Shown here: positions 24,361 through 32,700 of the stretch, piece by piece
How positions within the stretch are numbered: the stretch's first letter is position 1
Layout of the letters: each line of letters begins with the position of its first letter
Assembly: GCA_001657385.1 (NCBI GenBank)
Contig: LYSZ01000008.1
Coordinates: forward strand, 1 to 64,000
Source of the DNA: Parvularcula sp. BBD 1991-13
Lineage (GTDB): Bacteria > Pseudomonadota > Alphaproteobacteria > Caulobacterales > Parvularculaceae
Direction of reading: 5' to 3'
Length of the DNA stretch: 64,000 bases
Translations under genes and position numbers: made by a program
The notes under the pieces: model-generated
Seen by the model: the letters and a program-made list of their open reading frames with translations, nothing else
Told to the model about the DNA's origin: nothing
Database searches by the model: none

Positions 24361-26349
24361 ATGACCGACATGGCGCAACCGAACGCGGCGCGGCGCCGCG
24401 CCGGGGCCAAGGCCATGGCGGCGGGGCGCTTTCTCCGCAGCTTGGGGGCCGCGTGCGTGACTGCCTGTTTCATGATCGCGGCCGCCGGGCCGGGGAGCGC
24501 GCGGGAACCGGCGGGGCCCCTCGCGACCGGCGAGGTGCGGGGAGAGACGCAACCGGGCGCGCAAGCCGGGACCGGCGCAGCCGCCCGGCCCTACCGGCTC
24601 CAGTATTCGATGGCGTATCTTTCCGCCTACAAACTGCTCGATCCGTTCATCAATCTGACCAAGGCCGGCGACGGCTATTGGCGGATCGAACGCGGCGACG
24701 CCCCGCCGCTGAGCTATGGCGAGGCCCTGGAACAGGGCTATATCGACCCGCAAACCGGCATGCCGCGGCGGCTTCCCGCGAATGCGCGCGCGATCACGAA
24801 CGCGCCCGTGCTGCACGGCATGAGCGACTACCCCCGCTACTATGCGGGCGGCTATACGATGGAATGGGAAGGGGACGCCTTCGGCTTTCTCCTCGGTCAG
24901 CCGCGCGACATGCAACGCCGCCGCGGCGCCGGCAAGCTGTCGTTCTATGTCCGGCCGGAGACCCGGCGCGGGGTCGGCATCGGCTTCTCCCGGCTGCGCG
25001 AGGACGGGCTGACATCGTTTCGGGTGTACAGGGACGATCACCGCAAGCGGCTGGAGGCCGGCGAGATCTGGAACCCCGACTTCATCGCTCACATGCGCCG
25101 CTACGACGTTATCCGCACCATGGGATTCCAGCGGATCAACGCCTCGCCGGTGACGAAATTCTCCCAGGTCGCGCGACCGGAAGATGCGTTCTACGGCAAC
25201 GCGCTGAAATCAGAATGGCCGGCGCCGGCGCGCTACGGCGTGCCGTACGAAGCGCTGTTCGACCTCGCCATATCCGCCGACGCCGACCTCTGGCTGCACG
25301 TGCCGCCGATGATCGGCGCGCCCATGCATCCGGGCCACCCATCCCTGCGCAACGAAAATGGCGGCGCCGACTGGGAAAAGATCGCCGCCATGGCGCAGGA
25401 AAACGCCCGCGCCATCGTCGAGAGCCCCGAATGGGGCGTGTTCGCGGCGGCGCTGGCGGACAGGCTGGTCGCGTCCGGCTACGACGCGCGCCGGCCGCTC
25501 TATATCGAGATCGGCAACGAAATCTGGAACTGGGGGCCGCCCTTCGGGCTCAATACCGGGTACTTCAACGGGCTGGGCCGCGGCCTGCGCGCGCGCTGGG
25601 GCGACCGACAGGCGTACGGGCTGGTCCTGGCGCGGTTCGCGCATCTCTTTGAAACCGAACTGCAAAACCGCAGCCTTGAGTACAACACGGTCTATGTGCT
25701 GGCGAGCCACACGGCGAACCCCTACGCCACGACGGTCGGCATCGACGGCTTCGAGGCGGGGCTGAAAGACATCGGCGAAGAGGCCGCGCGGCGGCTGACC
25801 GCCAGGACCGGCGTCGCGCTGACGACCTATACGCGCTGTTCCGGGGGGTTCGGCGAGACCCGGTTCGGGAAGCTGGGCACGGACGCGCTGGCCCGCGCCT
25901 GGGAGGACGCCATCCGGGAAGATTCCGAAGCGCTGAAACGCGACCTGCACGATTTCTGCCTGAACGCGACGCAAAACAACGAGCGCAACCTCCAGCACGT
26001 CCTGTCGAGCTGGAAGCGCCACCACGAAATCGTCGAAAAGCGCGGTCTGCGCCTCATGGGGGCTTACGAAGGGGGCAGTCACGACTGGCCCCGCGACCTG
26101 ATAAAGGCCTCCGCAACGTTCAGGGCGTGGTGGCGCGACTTCCACTGGGGTCCTTACGGCGCGGACATCGTGCGGCGGACGAACCTTGCGCTGATCGAGG
26201 CGTTTCCGGGCGTCATGCTGTCCGATTTCGACAGCGTCGGGGCCCCCGGCAACGCCCCCTGGGTCGAAGGCCATTATGCGGAGGAGACCGACCTGATGCG
26301 GGTCTGGGACGAGTTCGCCCGACCGAGGCCGGCGGGCGACGTCCCCTAG
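24361..26349 (+). CDS. secreted glycoside-hydrolase-like protein (TIM barrel, clan GH-A-like)
   Basis: The protein has up to 662 residues. The true start may be the internal ATG at 24415 (MAAGRFLRSLGAACVTACFM), which opens a signal peptide. The central part follows a (beta/alpha)8 plan: ADLWLHVPPMIG is one strand, RPLYIEIGNEIWNWG carries E387 in an N-E pair (the expected acid/base), and GLRLMGAYEGGSHDW carries E570 (the expected nucleophile). The strand 4 NE and strand 7 E arrangement is the signature of clan GH-A. I do not recognise the specific family and cannot name a substrate. Short direct repeats of catgaccg lie just upstream (24327-24370). Confidence 0.65.
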   Translation: MTDMAQPNAARRRAGAKAMAAGRFLRSLGAACVTACFMIAAAGPGSAREPAGPLATGEVRGETQPGAQAGTGAAARPYRLQYSMAYLSAYKLLDPFINLTKAGDGYWRIERGDAPPLSYGEALEQGYIDPQTGMPRRLPANARAITNAPVLHGMSDYPRYYAGGYTMEWEGDAFGFLLGQPRDMQRRRGAGKLSFYVRPETRRGVGIGFSRLREDGLTSFRVYRDDHRKRLEAGEIWNPDFIAHMRRYDVIRTMGFQRINASPVTKFSQVARPEDAFYGNALKSEWPAPARYGVPYEALFDLAISADADLWLHVPPMIGAPMHPGHPSLRNENGGADWEKIAAMAQENARAIVESPEWGVFAAALADRLVASGYDARRPLYIEIGNEIWNWGPPFGLNTGYFNGLGRGLRARWGDRQAYGLVLARFAHLFETELQNRSLEYNTVYVLASHTANPYATTVGIDGFEAGLKDIGEEAARRLTARTGVALTTYTRCSGGFGETRFGKLGTDALARAWEDAIREDSEALKRDLHDFCLNATQNNERNLQHVLSSWKRHHEIVEKRGLRLMGAYEGGSHDWPRDLIKASATFRAWWRDFHWGPYGADIVRRTNLALIEAFPGVMLSDFDSVGAPGNAPWVEGHYAEETDLMRVWDEFARPRPAGDVP

Positions 26350-26492
26350 ACCGGCCGGACCGCCGCCGCCCTTTGACCGGCGCGCCGTCGAACGGGCGCG
26401 CGCGAGCGCGCCGGGCGACGCGCCGCGAAGCGGATTTGCTTTGAAAGAGCCTCGCGCGGGTCGTATAGTTAACGCAAAGAGAGGGGTCCGTC

Positions 26493-27347
26493 ATGACCTT
26501 GAGGGGATTGTCGCCGCGGTCTCGCGCGCCGACGGCCAGCGCCGCCGCCGCAATGGCGTCCTTGCTGTTGGCCGTGCTGATAGCCGTCCCGATGTCCGTT
26601 GTCGCGCCGCTTTCAGGCGCGGGCGCGGCGGCGCACCCCCACGAAGGAAGCGACGCGGCGGCGCATGCGCATCCTCCCGATCTCGTGCATGAGAACGGGG
26701 TCGGTCCCGATCCGGACGGCGACGGCAATCCCGCGACCGACACCGGCGGGCTCAGTCTGAGCGGCGCGGCGGCGGCGCTCGCGGAGAACGCGCCTTACGA
26801 CGTCATCGATTTCGAGGCGCCGCCGGGCCGGCACGGCGACACGCTGTCCACGCAGTACAAGGACGACCACGGCGTCAGCTTCGGCCCGGGGCTGCGCCGC
26901 CAGATCTGCGAGGGCCAGCGCCGATTCGCTTACGACACCTTGTGCACATATGAGGCCGCGCCCAGCGGCGCCTACGCCGCCGCTTATGTGAGCGAGCTTA
27001 ACGCGCCGTTCGAAATCAAATTCGACCGCCCCATCTGCGTCGTCGCCATGGCGATCTATCCCACCGGCGGCAAGGAGGGCGAACCCTTCAAGCTGACCAT
27101 CGACGCATGGGATAAAAACGACAAGAGCCTTCCTTCCGTCACCGTCGAGTTCGAGTGGACGAGAGACACCGTGCGCTGGCGGCACATGGCGGGAGCGTAT
27201 TATCTGAACACGGGGGCGTCGAAAATCGCCCTGCGGATGGAAAGCCTCGACCCGAAGGAAAAGCGCGACATCCTCCGTTTCCTGATCGATGACCTCGCGG
27301 TCATTGAAACCGGCTGCGAAGCCGCGCTGGAAGAGCTTTCGTCCTGA
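26493..27347 (+). CDS. secreted protein of unknown function with a His-rich segment
   Basis: This 284-residue protein starts at an ATG preceded by GAGGGG. The N-terminus is a long signal (SAAAAMASLLLAVLIAVPMS). It is followed by a His/Asp-rich stretch (HPHEGSDAAAHAHPPDLVHE, then GPDPDGDGNP) that could bind metal ions. The C-terminal 180 residues look like a jelly-roll: YDVIDFEAPPGRHGDTLS, PFEIKFDRPICVVAMAIYP, FKLTIDAWDKND and LRFLIDDLAVIE. That closing pattern is common in secreted carbohydrate- or cell-surface-associated beta-sandwiches. The family is unknown. Confidence 0.65.
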   Translation: MTLRGLSPRSRAPTASAAAAMASLLLAVLIAVPMSVVAPLSGAGAAAHPHEGSDAAAHAHPPDLVHENGVGPDPDGDGNPATDTGGLSLSGAAAALAENAPYDVIDFEAPPGRHGDTLSTQYKDDHGVSFGPGLRRQICEGQRRFAYDTLCTYEAAPSGAYAAAYVSELNAPFEIKFDRPICVVAMAIYPTGGKEGEPFKLTIDAWDKNDKSLPSVTVEFEWTRDTVRWRHMAGAYYLNTGASKIALRMESLDPKEKRDILRFLIDDLAVIETGCEAALEELSS

Positions 27348-27412
27348 AAGCCCGCCGCGGCTCCGATGCGCTCTGAGGCGCATGCCGGCGCGCATTCGGC
27401 GAGGCGGCGCCG

Positions 27413-27967
27413 TTAATAAAGCGCCTTGCGCATGAGAATGACCACATTCTCCCGCCCATTGGCGGCGATATGGGTCTCGCGGTGAAACTCCCGATAACCA
27501 TGGGCGCGGTACAAAGGCTCGCCGGGAACCGTCGAGCCGAGTTCGATCGTCCTGAACCCGGCCGCGCGCGCGGCCGCCTCCCCCAGCCGGAGCAGGAGCG
27601 CGCCAATCCCGCGCCGGGTCCAGTCCGGATGGGTGTACATGGCCCGGATCCGCGCCGCATGGATCGCGGGATCGGCGATGCTGTCGTCCCGCCCTGCGGT
27701 GTGATCGCCGCCATAAAGGGTGCGGCGCTTGCCCCAACCGCCGCAGCCCACGAGAAGAGTTTCGCCGTCCCGCCGGGCCTCGATCAGGAAATAGGTCCGG
27801 TCCTCGATCAGCGTTCGGTCGAGCCCCATGGTCTCCTGCGCGGCGGCGATCTCTTCCGCGGTGAGAAAGGATTTCATGTTTTCAGCAATCGCCACGCGCA
27901 TCAGGTCGACGATGGCGGGCGCGTCCGCCGGTTGCGCGAGGCGGTGTGTGAAGGCGCCGTCGGACAT
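27413..27967 (-). CDS. GNAT-family N-acetyltransferase
   Basis: This 184-residue protein has the GNAT fold. It begins HRLAQPADAPAIVDLMRVAI and has the acetyl-CoA-binding motif A as MYTHPDWTRRGIGALLLRLG (R-R-G-I-G-A). It continues AARAAGFRTIELGSTV and ends LYRAHGYREFHRET, the usual final substructure. The acceptor is unknown. It is convergent with the secreted-protein gene before it and separated by an intrinsic terminator from the YegP-like gene. Confidence 0.88.
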   Translation of the reverse strand: MSDGAFTHRLAQPADAPAIVDLMRVAIAENMKSFLTAEEIAAAQETMGLDRTLIEDRTYFLIEARRDGETLLVGCGGWGKRRTLYGGDHTAGRDDSIADPAIHAARIRAMYTHPDWTRRGIGALLLRLGEAAARAAGFRTIELGSTVPGEPLYRAHGYREFHRETHIAANGRENVVILMRKALY

Positions 27968-28022
27968 GACAGTCGGTTTCCGTCGGATGCGCCGGGCAAA
28001 GCCTGGATGCGGAAAGACTACA

Positions 28023-28053
28023 AGAAAAAAGCGCCGCCCCGAAAGGGCGGCGC
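28023..28053 (-). terminator. intrinsic terminator downstream of the YegP-like gene
   Basis: A 9-bp GC stem (GCGCCGCCC / GGGCGGCGC) with a short loop is followed on the minus strand by a run of T. It begins 23 bases after the stop at 28076. Confidence 0.85.
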
Positions 28054-28075
28054 TGCGCGCGGAAGACCGTCGGGC

Positions 28076-28411
28076 CTATTCGGTCTGATCGTCGACCGCC
28101 GCGTCCGGCGCGTTGGCCTTGACGCTCTCGACGCCGTTGTCGCGCCCACTCTCGGTTTCGTACATCTGCGACGATCCGATCACCTGGTGGTTCGCGGCCT
28201 TCAGGTTGAAGTGAAACTTTCCGCTGTCGGATGTTTTACGCTCGTACCGGGCGTCGTCGGGGGCGTTTTTCTTCACCGAGGCGATGCCGTTCTCGGCGCT
28301 GGATTTCTCCTTGTAGCCTTCGCTGGCGAGAATATTCTCGCCGTTGCCCGCCTTGAGGCGAAACCGGAATTCCCCCGCCTTGTCTTTGTAGAGTTCGAAC
28401 TTTCCCGCCAT
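28076..28411 (-). CDS. YegP/DUF1508 family protein, two tandem repeats
   Basis: This 111-residue protein consists of two copies of the DUF1508 module. Copy 1 spans about residues 4-48 (FELYKDKAGEFRFRLKAGNG, then ILASEGY). Copy 2 spans about 56-98 (SGKFHFNLKAANHQVIGSSQ, then YETESGRDNGVESVK). DUF1508 is a small beta-rich fold of unknown function found across bacteria. GGGAG stands nine bases upstream of the ATG and a strong terminator follows, so the gene is monocistronic. Confidence 0.92.
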   Translation of the reverse strand: MAGKFELYKDKAGEFRFRLKAGNGENILASEGYKEKSSAENGIASVKKNAPDDARYERKTSDSGKFHFNLKAANHQVIGSSQMYETESGRDNGVESVKANAPDAAVDDQTE

Positions 28412-28616
28412 TGCAGCGTCTCCCTGATTGCCATGTCCGGTTGTATGATGATTCTGGCCGGGCGCATTTGCGCGCTCAAGATAAATCCGCCATCACTGGC
28501 CCGCCATGACGGCCACTCTCCCCGGCCACTCTCCCCCGGCCAGTCTAACCAGCCAATCTCGTCAGTCCGTCCGCGATAGTCCGGACGTGTTCCAGAATCG
28601 TTCCCGTCACGATAGC

Positions 28617-30980
28617 ATGCCGCCCATGAGTTCCAAGCCAGACCGAAAACCGACCATTTCCGAGCGTGCGCTCGCCGGCCTCGCGCCCTCGCGAGGCGCC
28701 GCCGAGAACGGGGAAAGCGCTTTGCCGTCAGCGCCTTACCTCGAAGACCTCAATGACGAACAACGCGCCGCCGTCCTCGCGCTGGACGGGCCGGTGCTGG
28801 TTCTCGCCGGCGCCGGCACGGGCAAGACCCGGGCGCTGACGACCCGGCTCGCCCATCTCCTGTTTTCCGGCAGGGCCCGGCCCTGGCAGGTGCTCGCCGT
28901 GACCTTCACCAACAAGGCGGCCCGCGAGATGAAGGAGCGGATCGCCGCCCTTGTCGGCGAGAGCGTCGAGGGGATGCAGTGGCTTGGCACGTTCCACGCC
29001 ATCGGCGCGCAGATCCTGCGCCGTCACGCAGAGCTGGCGGGGCTGAAACCCTCTTTCACCATCCTCGACGCCGACGACCAGACGCGCCTCGCCAAACAGG
29101 TGATCGAGGCGGCGGGCGTGGACGAAAAGCGCTGGACGGGCCGCGGGCTGTCCTTCGTCATCGACGGGTGGAAGAACCGCGGGCTGACGCCGGAAAAGGT
29201 GCCCGCCAACGAGGCCTATCATTTCGCCGACGGCAAGGGCGTTGATCTGTACAGGGCCTATCAGCAGCGGCTCGCAACACTGAACGCGGCGGATTTCGGC
29301 GACCTCCTCCTGCACAATCTGACGATTTTCCAGAACAATCCGGACGTCCTCGCCGATTATCAGGAGCGGTTCCGTTACATGCTGGTGGACGAATACCAGG
29401 ACACCAACGTGGCGCAGTATCTCTGGCTGCGCCTTCTCGCCCAGAAGCGCAGGAACATCTGCTGCGTCGGCGACGACGACCAGTCGATCTATGGCTGGCG
29501 CGGGGCGGAAGTGGAGAACATCCTGCGTTTCGAAAAGGACTTCCCCGGTGCGAAAGTGATCCGCCTGGAACGCAATTACCGCTCGACGCCCTCGATCCTC
29601 GGCGCGGCGTCGGGCCTCATCGCCTCGAATCGCGACCGGCTCGGCAAGACTTTGTGGACGGATCTCGACGAGGGCGAAAAGGTCAAGGTGCGCGGCGTCT
29701 GGGACGGCGAGGAGGAAGCGCGCCTCATCGGCGACGATATCGAGGCCGAACAGATGAAGGGCCGCTCCCTGAGCGACATGGCGGTGCTGGTGCGCGCCTC
29801 GTTCCAGATGCGCGCCTTCGAGGAGCGGTTCAACACCCTCGGCCTCGCCTACAAGGTCGTCGGCGGCCCGCGCTTTTACGAGCGCGAGGAGACGCGCGAC
29901 GCCCTTTCCTATCTGCGCCTGATCCGCTCGGCGGACGACGATCTCGCCTTCGACCGCATCGTCAACAAGCCCAAGCGCGGCCTCGGCGACAAGGCGCTGC
30001 AAGCGCTGCACAAGATCGCCCGCGCGCAGGGCGTTCCCCTGATGGTGGCCGCGCGGCTCGCCCTTGAAAGCGACGAGCTGCACGCCGCCGCCCGCGGCAA
30101 GCTCGTCAATTTCGTCGACACGGTCGACCGCTGGACGCGCGACGCAAAGGATATGCCGCCCGCGGATCTTGCCGAACTGGTGCTGGAGGAGTCCGGCTAC
30201 ATCGAGATGTGGAAGAACTCCAAGAGCCCGCAGGCGCCGGGCAAGCTCGACAACATCAAGGAACTGATCCAGGCGGTCTCGGAGTTCGACACGCTGGAAG
30301 GCTATCTCGACCATGTGGCGCTGGTTTCCGAACTGAACGAGGGGAGCGGCGACGGCCAGGTCTGGCTGATGACGCTGCACGCGGCCAAGGGGCTTGAGTT
30401 TCCGGTGGTGTTCCTGCCTGGCTGGGAGGAGGAGATTTTCCCCTCCAAGCGCTCCCTCGACGAAAAGGGCAACGCCGCCCTGGAGGAGGAACGCCGCCTC
30501 GCCTATGTGGGCGTGACGCGGGCGGAGGAAAGCTGCCGCATCTCCTTCGCCGCCAACCGGCAGATTTACGGCCGCTGGCAGAACGCCATGCCCTCGCGGT
30601 TCATCGACGAATTGCCGGAAGAACATGTGGAGGCGGTGTCGGAGCCGGGACTTTACGGCGCGGCCGCCGCCGACCTCGCCAGCCACTCCAGCTTCACCGC
30701 GGCGAAGCTGAAGGACGACGCCTATTACGACAATCCAGGCTGGCGGCGCGCGCGAGCCGCAAGCGCGAGGCCCGCGGCCGCTCCGCCTCTGCTCGAAGGC
30801 CGCGCGTCGACGGTCTCGGTCAGCGCGCCGGGCAAATCGAGGTTCTCGAAAGGCCAGCGCGTTTTCCATCAAAAGTTCGGCTACGGAAAAATCGCTTCCA
30901 TCGAAGGGCAGAAACTCACCGTCGATTTCGACCATTCCGGTCCGAAAAAGGTGATCGACACCTTCATCGAGGCGGCCTGA
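28617..30980 (+). CDS. uvrD: UvrD/PcrA-type superfamily 1 ATP-dependent DNA helicase
   Basis: This helicase is about 787 residues long, the family's usual length. It unwinds DNA 3'-5' in nucleotide excision and mismatch repair and at stalled replication forks. Motifs in order: LNDEQRAAV (Q motif), Walker A LAGAGTGKTRAL (about 63-74), VTFTNKAAREMKER (Ia), LVDEYQDTN (Walker B), VGDDDQSIYGWRGA (III), RLERNYRS (IV), VWLMTLHAAKGLEFPVVF (V) and EERRLAYVGVTRA (VI). The C-terminal QRVFHQKFGYGKI is the small Tudor-like domain that contacts RNA polymerase. The start is uncertain: the ATGs at 28617 and 28626 both lack a strong ribosome binding site. Confidence 0.95.
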   Translation: MPPMSSKPDRKPTISERALAGLAPSRGAAENGESALPSAPYLEDLNDEQRAAVLALDGPVLVLAGAGTGKTRALTTRLAHLLFSGRARPWQVLAVTFTNKAAREMKERIAALVGESVEGMQWLGTFHAIGAQILRRHAELAGLKPSFTILDADDQTRLAKQVIEAAGVDEKRWTGRGLSFVIDGWKNRGLTPEKVPANEAYHFADGKGVDLYRAYQQRLATLNAADFGDLLLHNLTIFQNNPDVLADYQERFRYMLVDEYQDTNVAQYLWLRLLAQKRRNICCVGDDDQSIYGWRGAEVENILRFEKDFPGAKVIRLERNYRSTPSILGAASGLIASNRDRLGKTLWTDLDEGEKVKVRGVWDGEEEARLIGDDIEAEQMKGRSLSDMAVLVRASFQMRAFEERFNTLGLAYKVVGGPRFYEREETRDALSYLRLIRSADDDLAFDRIVNKPKRGLGDKALQALHKIARAQGVPLMVAARLALESDELHAAARGKLVNFVDTVDRWTRDAKDMPPADLAELVLEESGYIEMWKNSKSPQAPGKLDNIKELIQAVSEFDTLEGYLDHVALVSELNEGSGDGQVWLMTLHAAKGLEFPVVFLPGWEEEIFPSKRSLDEKGNAALEEERRLAYVGVTRAEESCRISFAANRQIYGRWQNAMPSRFIDELPEEHVEAVSEPGLYGAAAADLASHSSFTAAKLKDDAYYDNPGWRRARAASARPAAAPPLLEGRASTVSVSAPGKSRFSKGQRVFHQKFGYGKIASIEGQKLTVDFDHSGPKKVIDTFIEAA

Positions 30981-31016
30981 GACCGGCGCGATCCTTTCAA
31001 GCAGCACAAAGATCAA

Positions 31017-31904
31017 ATGACCTCTTCCTACAAAGTCACCTGGACGGGACCGCGCGCGGCGCTGGAGAAAACCGCCGACGCCCTGTCGGAACTCATGTGG
31101 CCGACGGCCGGCGCCGTCAGCCTCGCGAAAGAAGACGCGACCGTCGAGGATGGAGACAGCGCCTGGCGGCTCGACGCCTATTTCGACGCGCCGCCGGACA
31201 TGGACGCCGTCAACGCGGTCGCGGCAGGCCATGGCGGGCTCGGCGCCGGCGCGCTTGAGACATTGCCCGATATCGACTGGGTCGCGCACGCGCTGGAGGG
31301 CCTGGGGGTCGTGCGCTGCGGGCGCTTCGTCCTGTACGGCGTTCACGATGCGGACAAATTGCCCGGCGAGGACGGCGACATCCCGATCCGCATCGACGCC
31401 AATCAGGCGTTCGGAACCGGTCACCACCCGACCACCGCCGGCTGCCTGACCCTGCTCGACCGCTTCGCGGGATTTGCGCCGAAATCGATCCTCGACCTCG
31501 GCTGCGGCTCGGCGGTGCTGGCGATCGCCGCGGCGACGCTATGGGGCCGGGACGTGCTGGCCAGCGACATCGACGCGACCTCGGTGGAGATCGCCGTTGA
31601 AAACGCGCGGCTCAACGGCGTCGGCGCGCGTGTGACGCCGCTTGTCGCCGCGGGCTTCGACCATCCGGGCATCGCCGAGGCCGCGCCGTTTGATTTCGTT
31701 TTCGCCAATATTCTCGCCGGCCCCCTCGCCGAGCTTGCGCCGGCCATGGGCCGGCATGTAGCGAAAAACGGCCGCGTCATGCTGGCGGGACTGATGAGCG
31801 AACAGGAGGAGAGGGTGACGGCGGCCTACGCCGACGCCGGCTTCCGGGTCATCAACCGCCTCGACCAGCCGCCATGGCCGGTATTGCTGCTGGTCAGGAC
31901 ATAG
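31017..31904 (+). CDS. prmA: ribosomal protein L11 methyltransferase
   Basis: This 295-residue class I SAM-dependent methyltransferase trimethylates L11. The N-terminal substrate-recognition domain covers about 1-120. The PrmA signature FGTGHHPTTAGCLTLLDRF precedes the SAM motif ILDLGCGSAVLAIAAA, with DIDATSVEIAVENARLN next and FDFVFANILAGPLAELAP (the N-I-L-A motif) as the catalytic block. It starts 36 bases after the helicase stop and on the same strand, so it is probably co-transcribed. Confidence 0.95.
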   Translation: MTSSYKVTWTGPRAALEKTADALSELMWPTAGAVSLAKEDATVEDGDSAWRLDAYFDAPPDMDAVNAVAAGHGGLGAGALETLPDIDWVAHALEGLGVVRCGRFVLYGVHDADKLPGEDGDIPIRIDANQAFGTGHHPTTAGCLTLLDRFAGFAPKSILDLGCGSAVLAIAAATLWGRDVLASDIDATSVEIAVENARLNGVGARVTPLVAAGFDHPGIAEAAPFDFVFANILAGPLAELAPAMGRHVAKNGRVMLAGLMSEQEERVTAAYADAGFRVINRLDQPPWPVLLLVRT

Positions 31905-32060
31905 CCCGCTCAAGGGCGATAAACCGAGGGCGATAAACCAAGGCCGATAAACCGCGACCGGTAACAAAGGGTCTGTTGGCCGCCGCGCGTCCGGGGTATG
32001 CTTCACCCATTGCGAAACGGGACGATGGCGGGGACGATGGCGGGGACGATGAGGACGCGA

Positions 32061-32582
32061 ATGGCGAAATCGATTTTCCTGCTTGCAGCGCTGGGCCTTT
32101 CTTCCGCCTGCACCGTTTCGGGGAGCGTCGCGCCGGCGCTGACGCCCGTCGACGCGGACGACGTCGCCGACGGGACGGACTACGCCATGCGGCGGACCGA
32201 TCCGGCGCTGTTGCTCGCCGCGACGGGCGATTTCGACGGCGACGGCAAGGCCGAAGAGGCGCGGTTTTTCAAAAATCAAGCACTCGGCGCGTTCGCGGTC
32301 ATCGTCACATGGGGCGACCCGGCCAGGGAGCGCACGACGGTCCACGCCGATACGCTGAACAATGTCGCATACGCGGCGGTCACGGCCCTGCCGCCAGGTC
32401 CGCTGCGGTATATCTGCTACGGCCCGGTCGAGGGTTGTGACGACAGGGGACGCAAGACGATCGAAACCGCGACCGACGCGGTCGGCGTGGTTTATCTCGG
32501 CCGCGGGCATCATCTCGCCGGCAAGCAGGTCGTCTATGTCTGGAACGGCGACGGCTTTAACGCCTATACGATCGTGGACTAG
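32061..32582 (+). CDS. small lipoprotein with a VCBS/FG-GAP-like motif
   Basis: The ATG at 32061 is chosen because AGGA stands five bases upstream and the product then starts with a lipoprotein signal (MAKSIFLLAALGLSSAC, lipobox SSAC, Cys17). It has 173 residues. The mature part contains TGDFDGDGKAEEARFF, the D-x-D-G-D-G calcium-binding signature of FG-GAP/VCBS-type repeats, in one copy. It ends with VVYVWNGDGFNAYTIVD. The function is unknown. Upstream, a 12-bp unit (gggacgatggcg) is repeated about three times around 32022-32050 and contains alternative in-frame ATGs. Confidence 0.75.
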   Translation: MAKSIFLLAALGLSSACTVSGSVAPALTPVDADDVADGTDYAMRRTDPALLLAATGDFDGDGKAEEARFFKNQALGAFAVIVTWGDPARERTTVHADTLNNVAYAAVTALPPGPLRYICYGPVEGCDDRGRKTIETATDAVGVVYLGRGHHLAGKQVVYVWNGDGFNAYTIVD

Positions 32583-32700
32583 CGCCCCCGCCCCTGCGGC
32601 TTGACGTCCGATGGCCGTTTTCCCGCGCCGCCCCCTTGAGGCGGCCCGGCAAAACCCCGATATTACGCCAAAATCTCAGCAGCTTCGCGAGCCTCGACCC

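Noticed and set aside
28728-31427. A minus-strand open frame of about 900 codons
   Set aside because: It is antisense to the helicase and prmA genes, whose motifs are unmistakable. Long antisense frames are common at this GC content.
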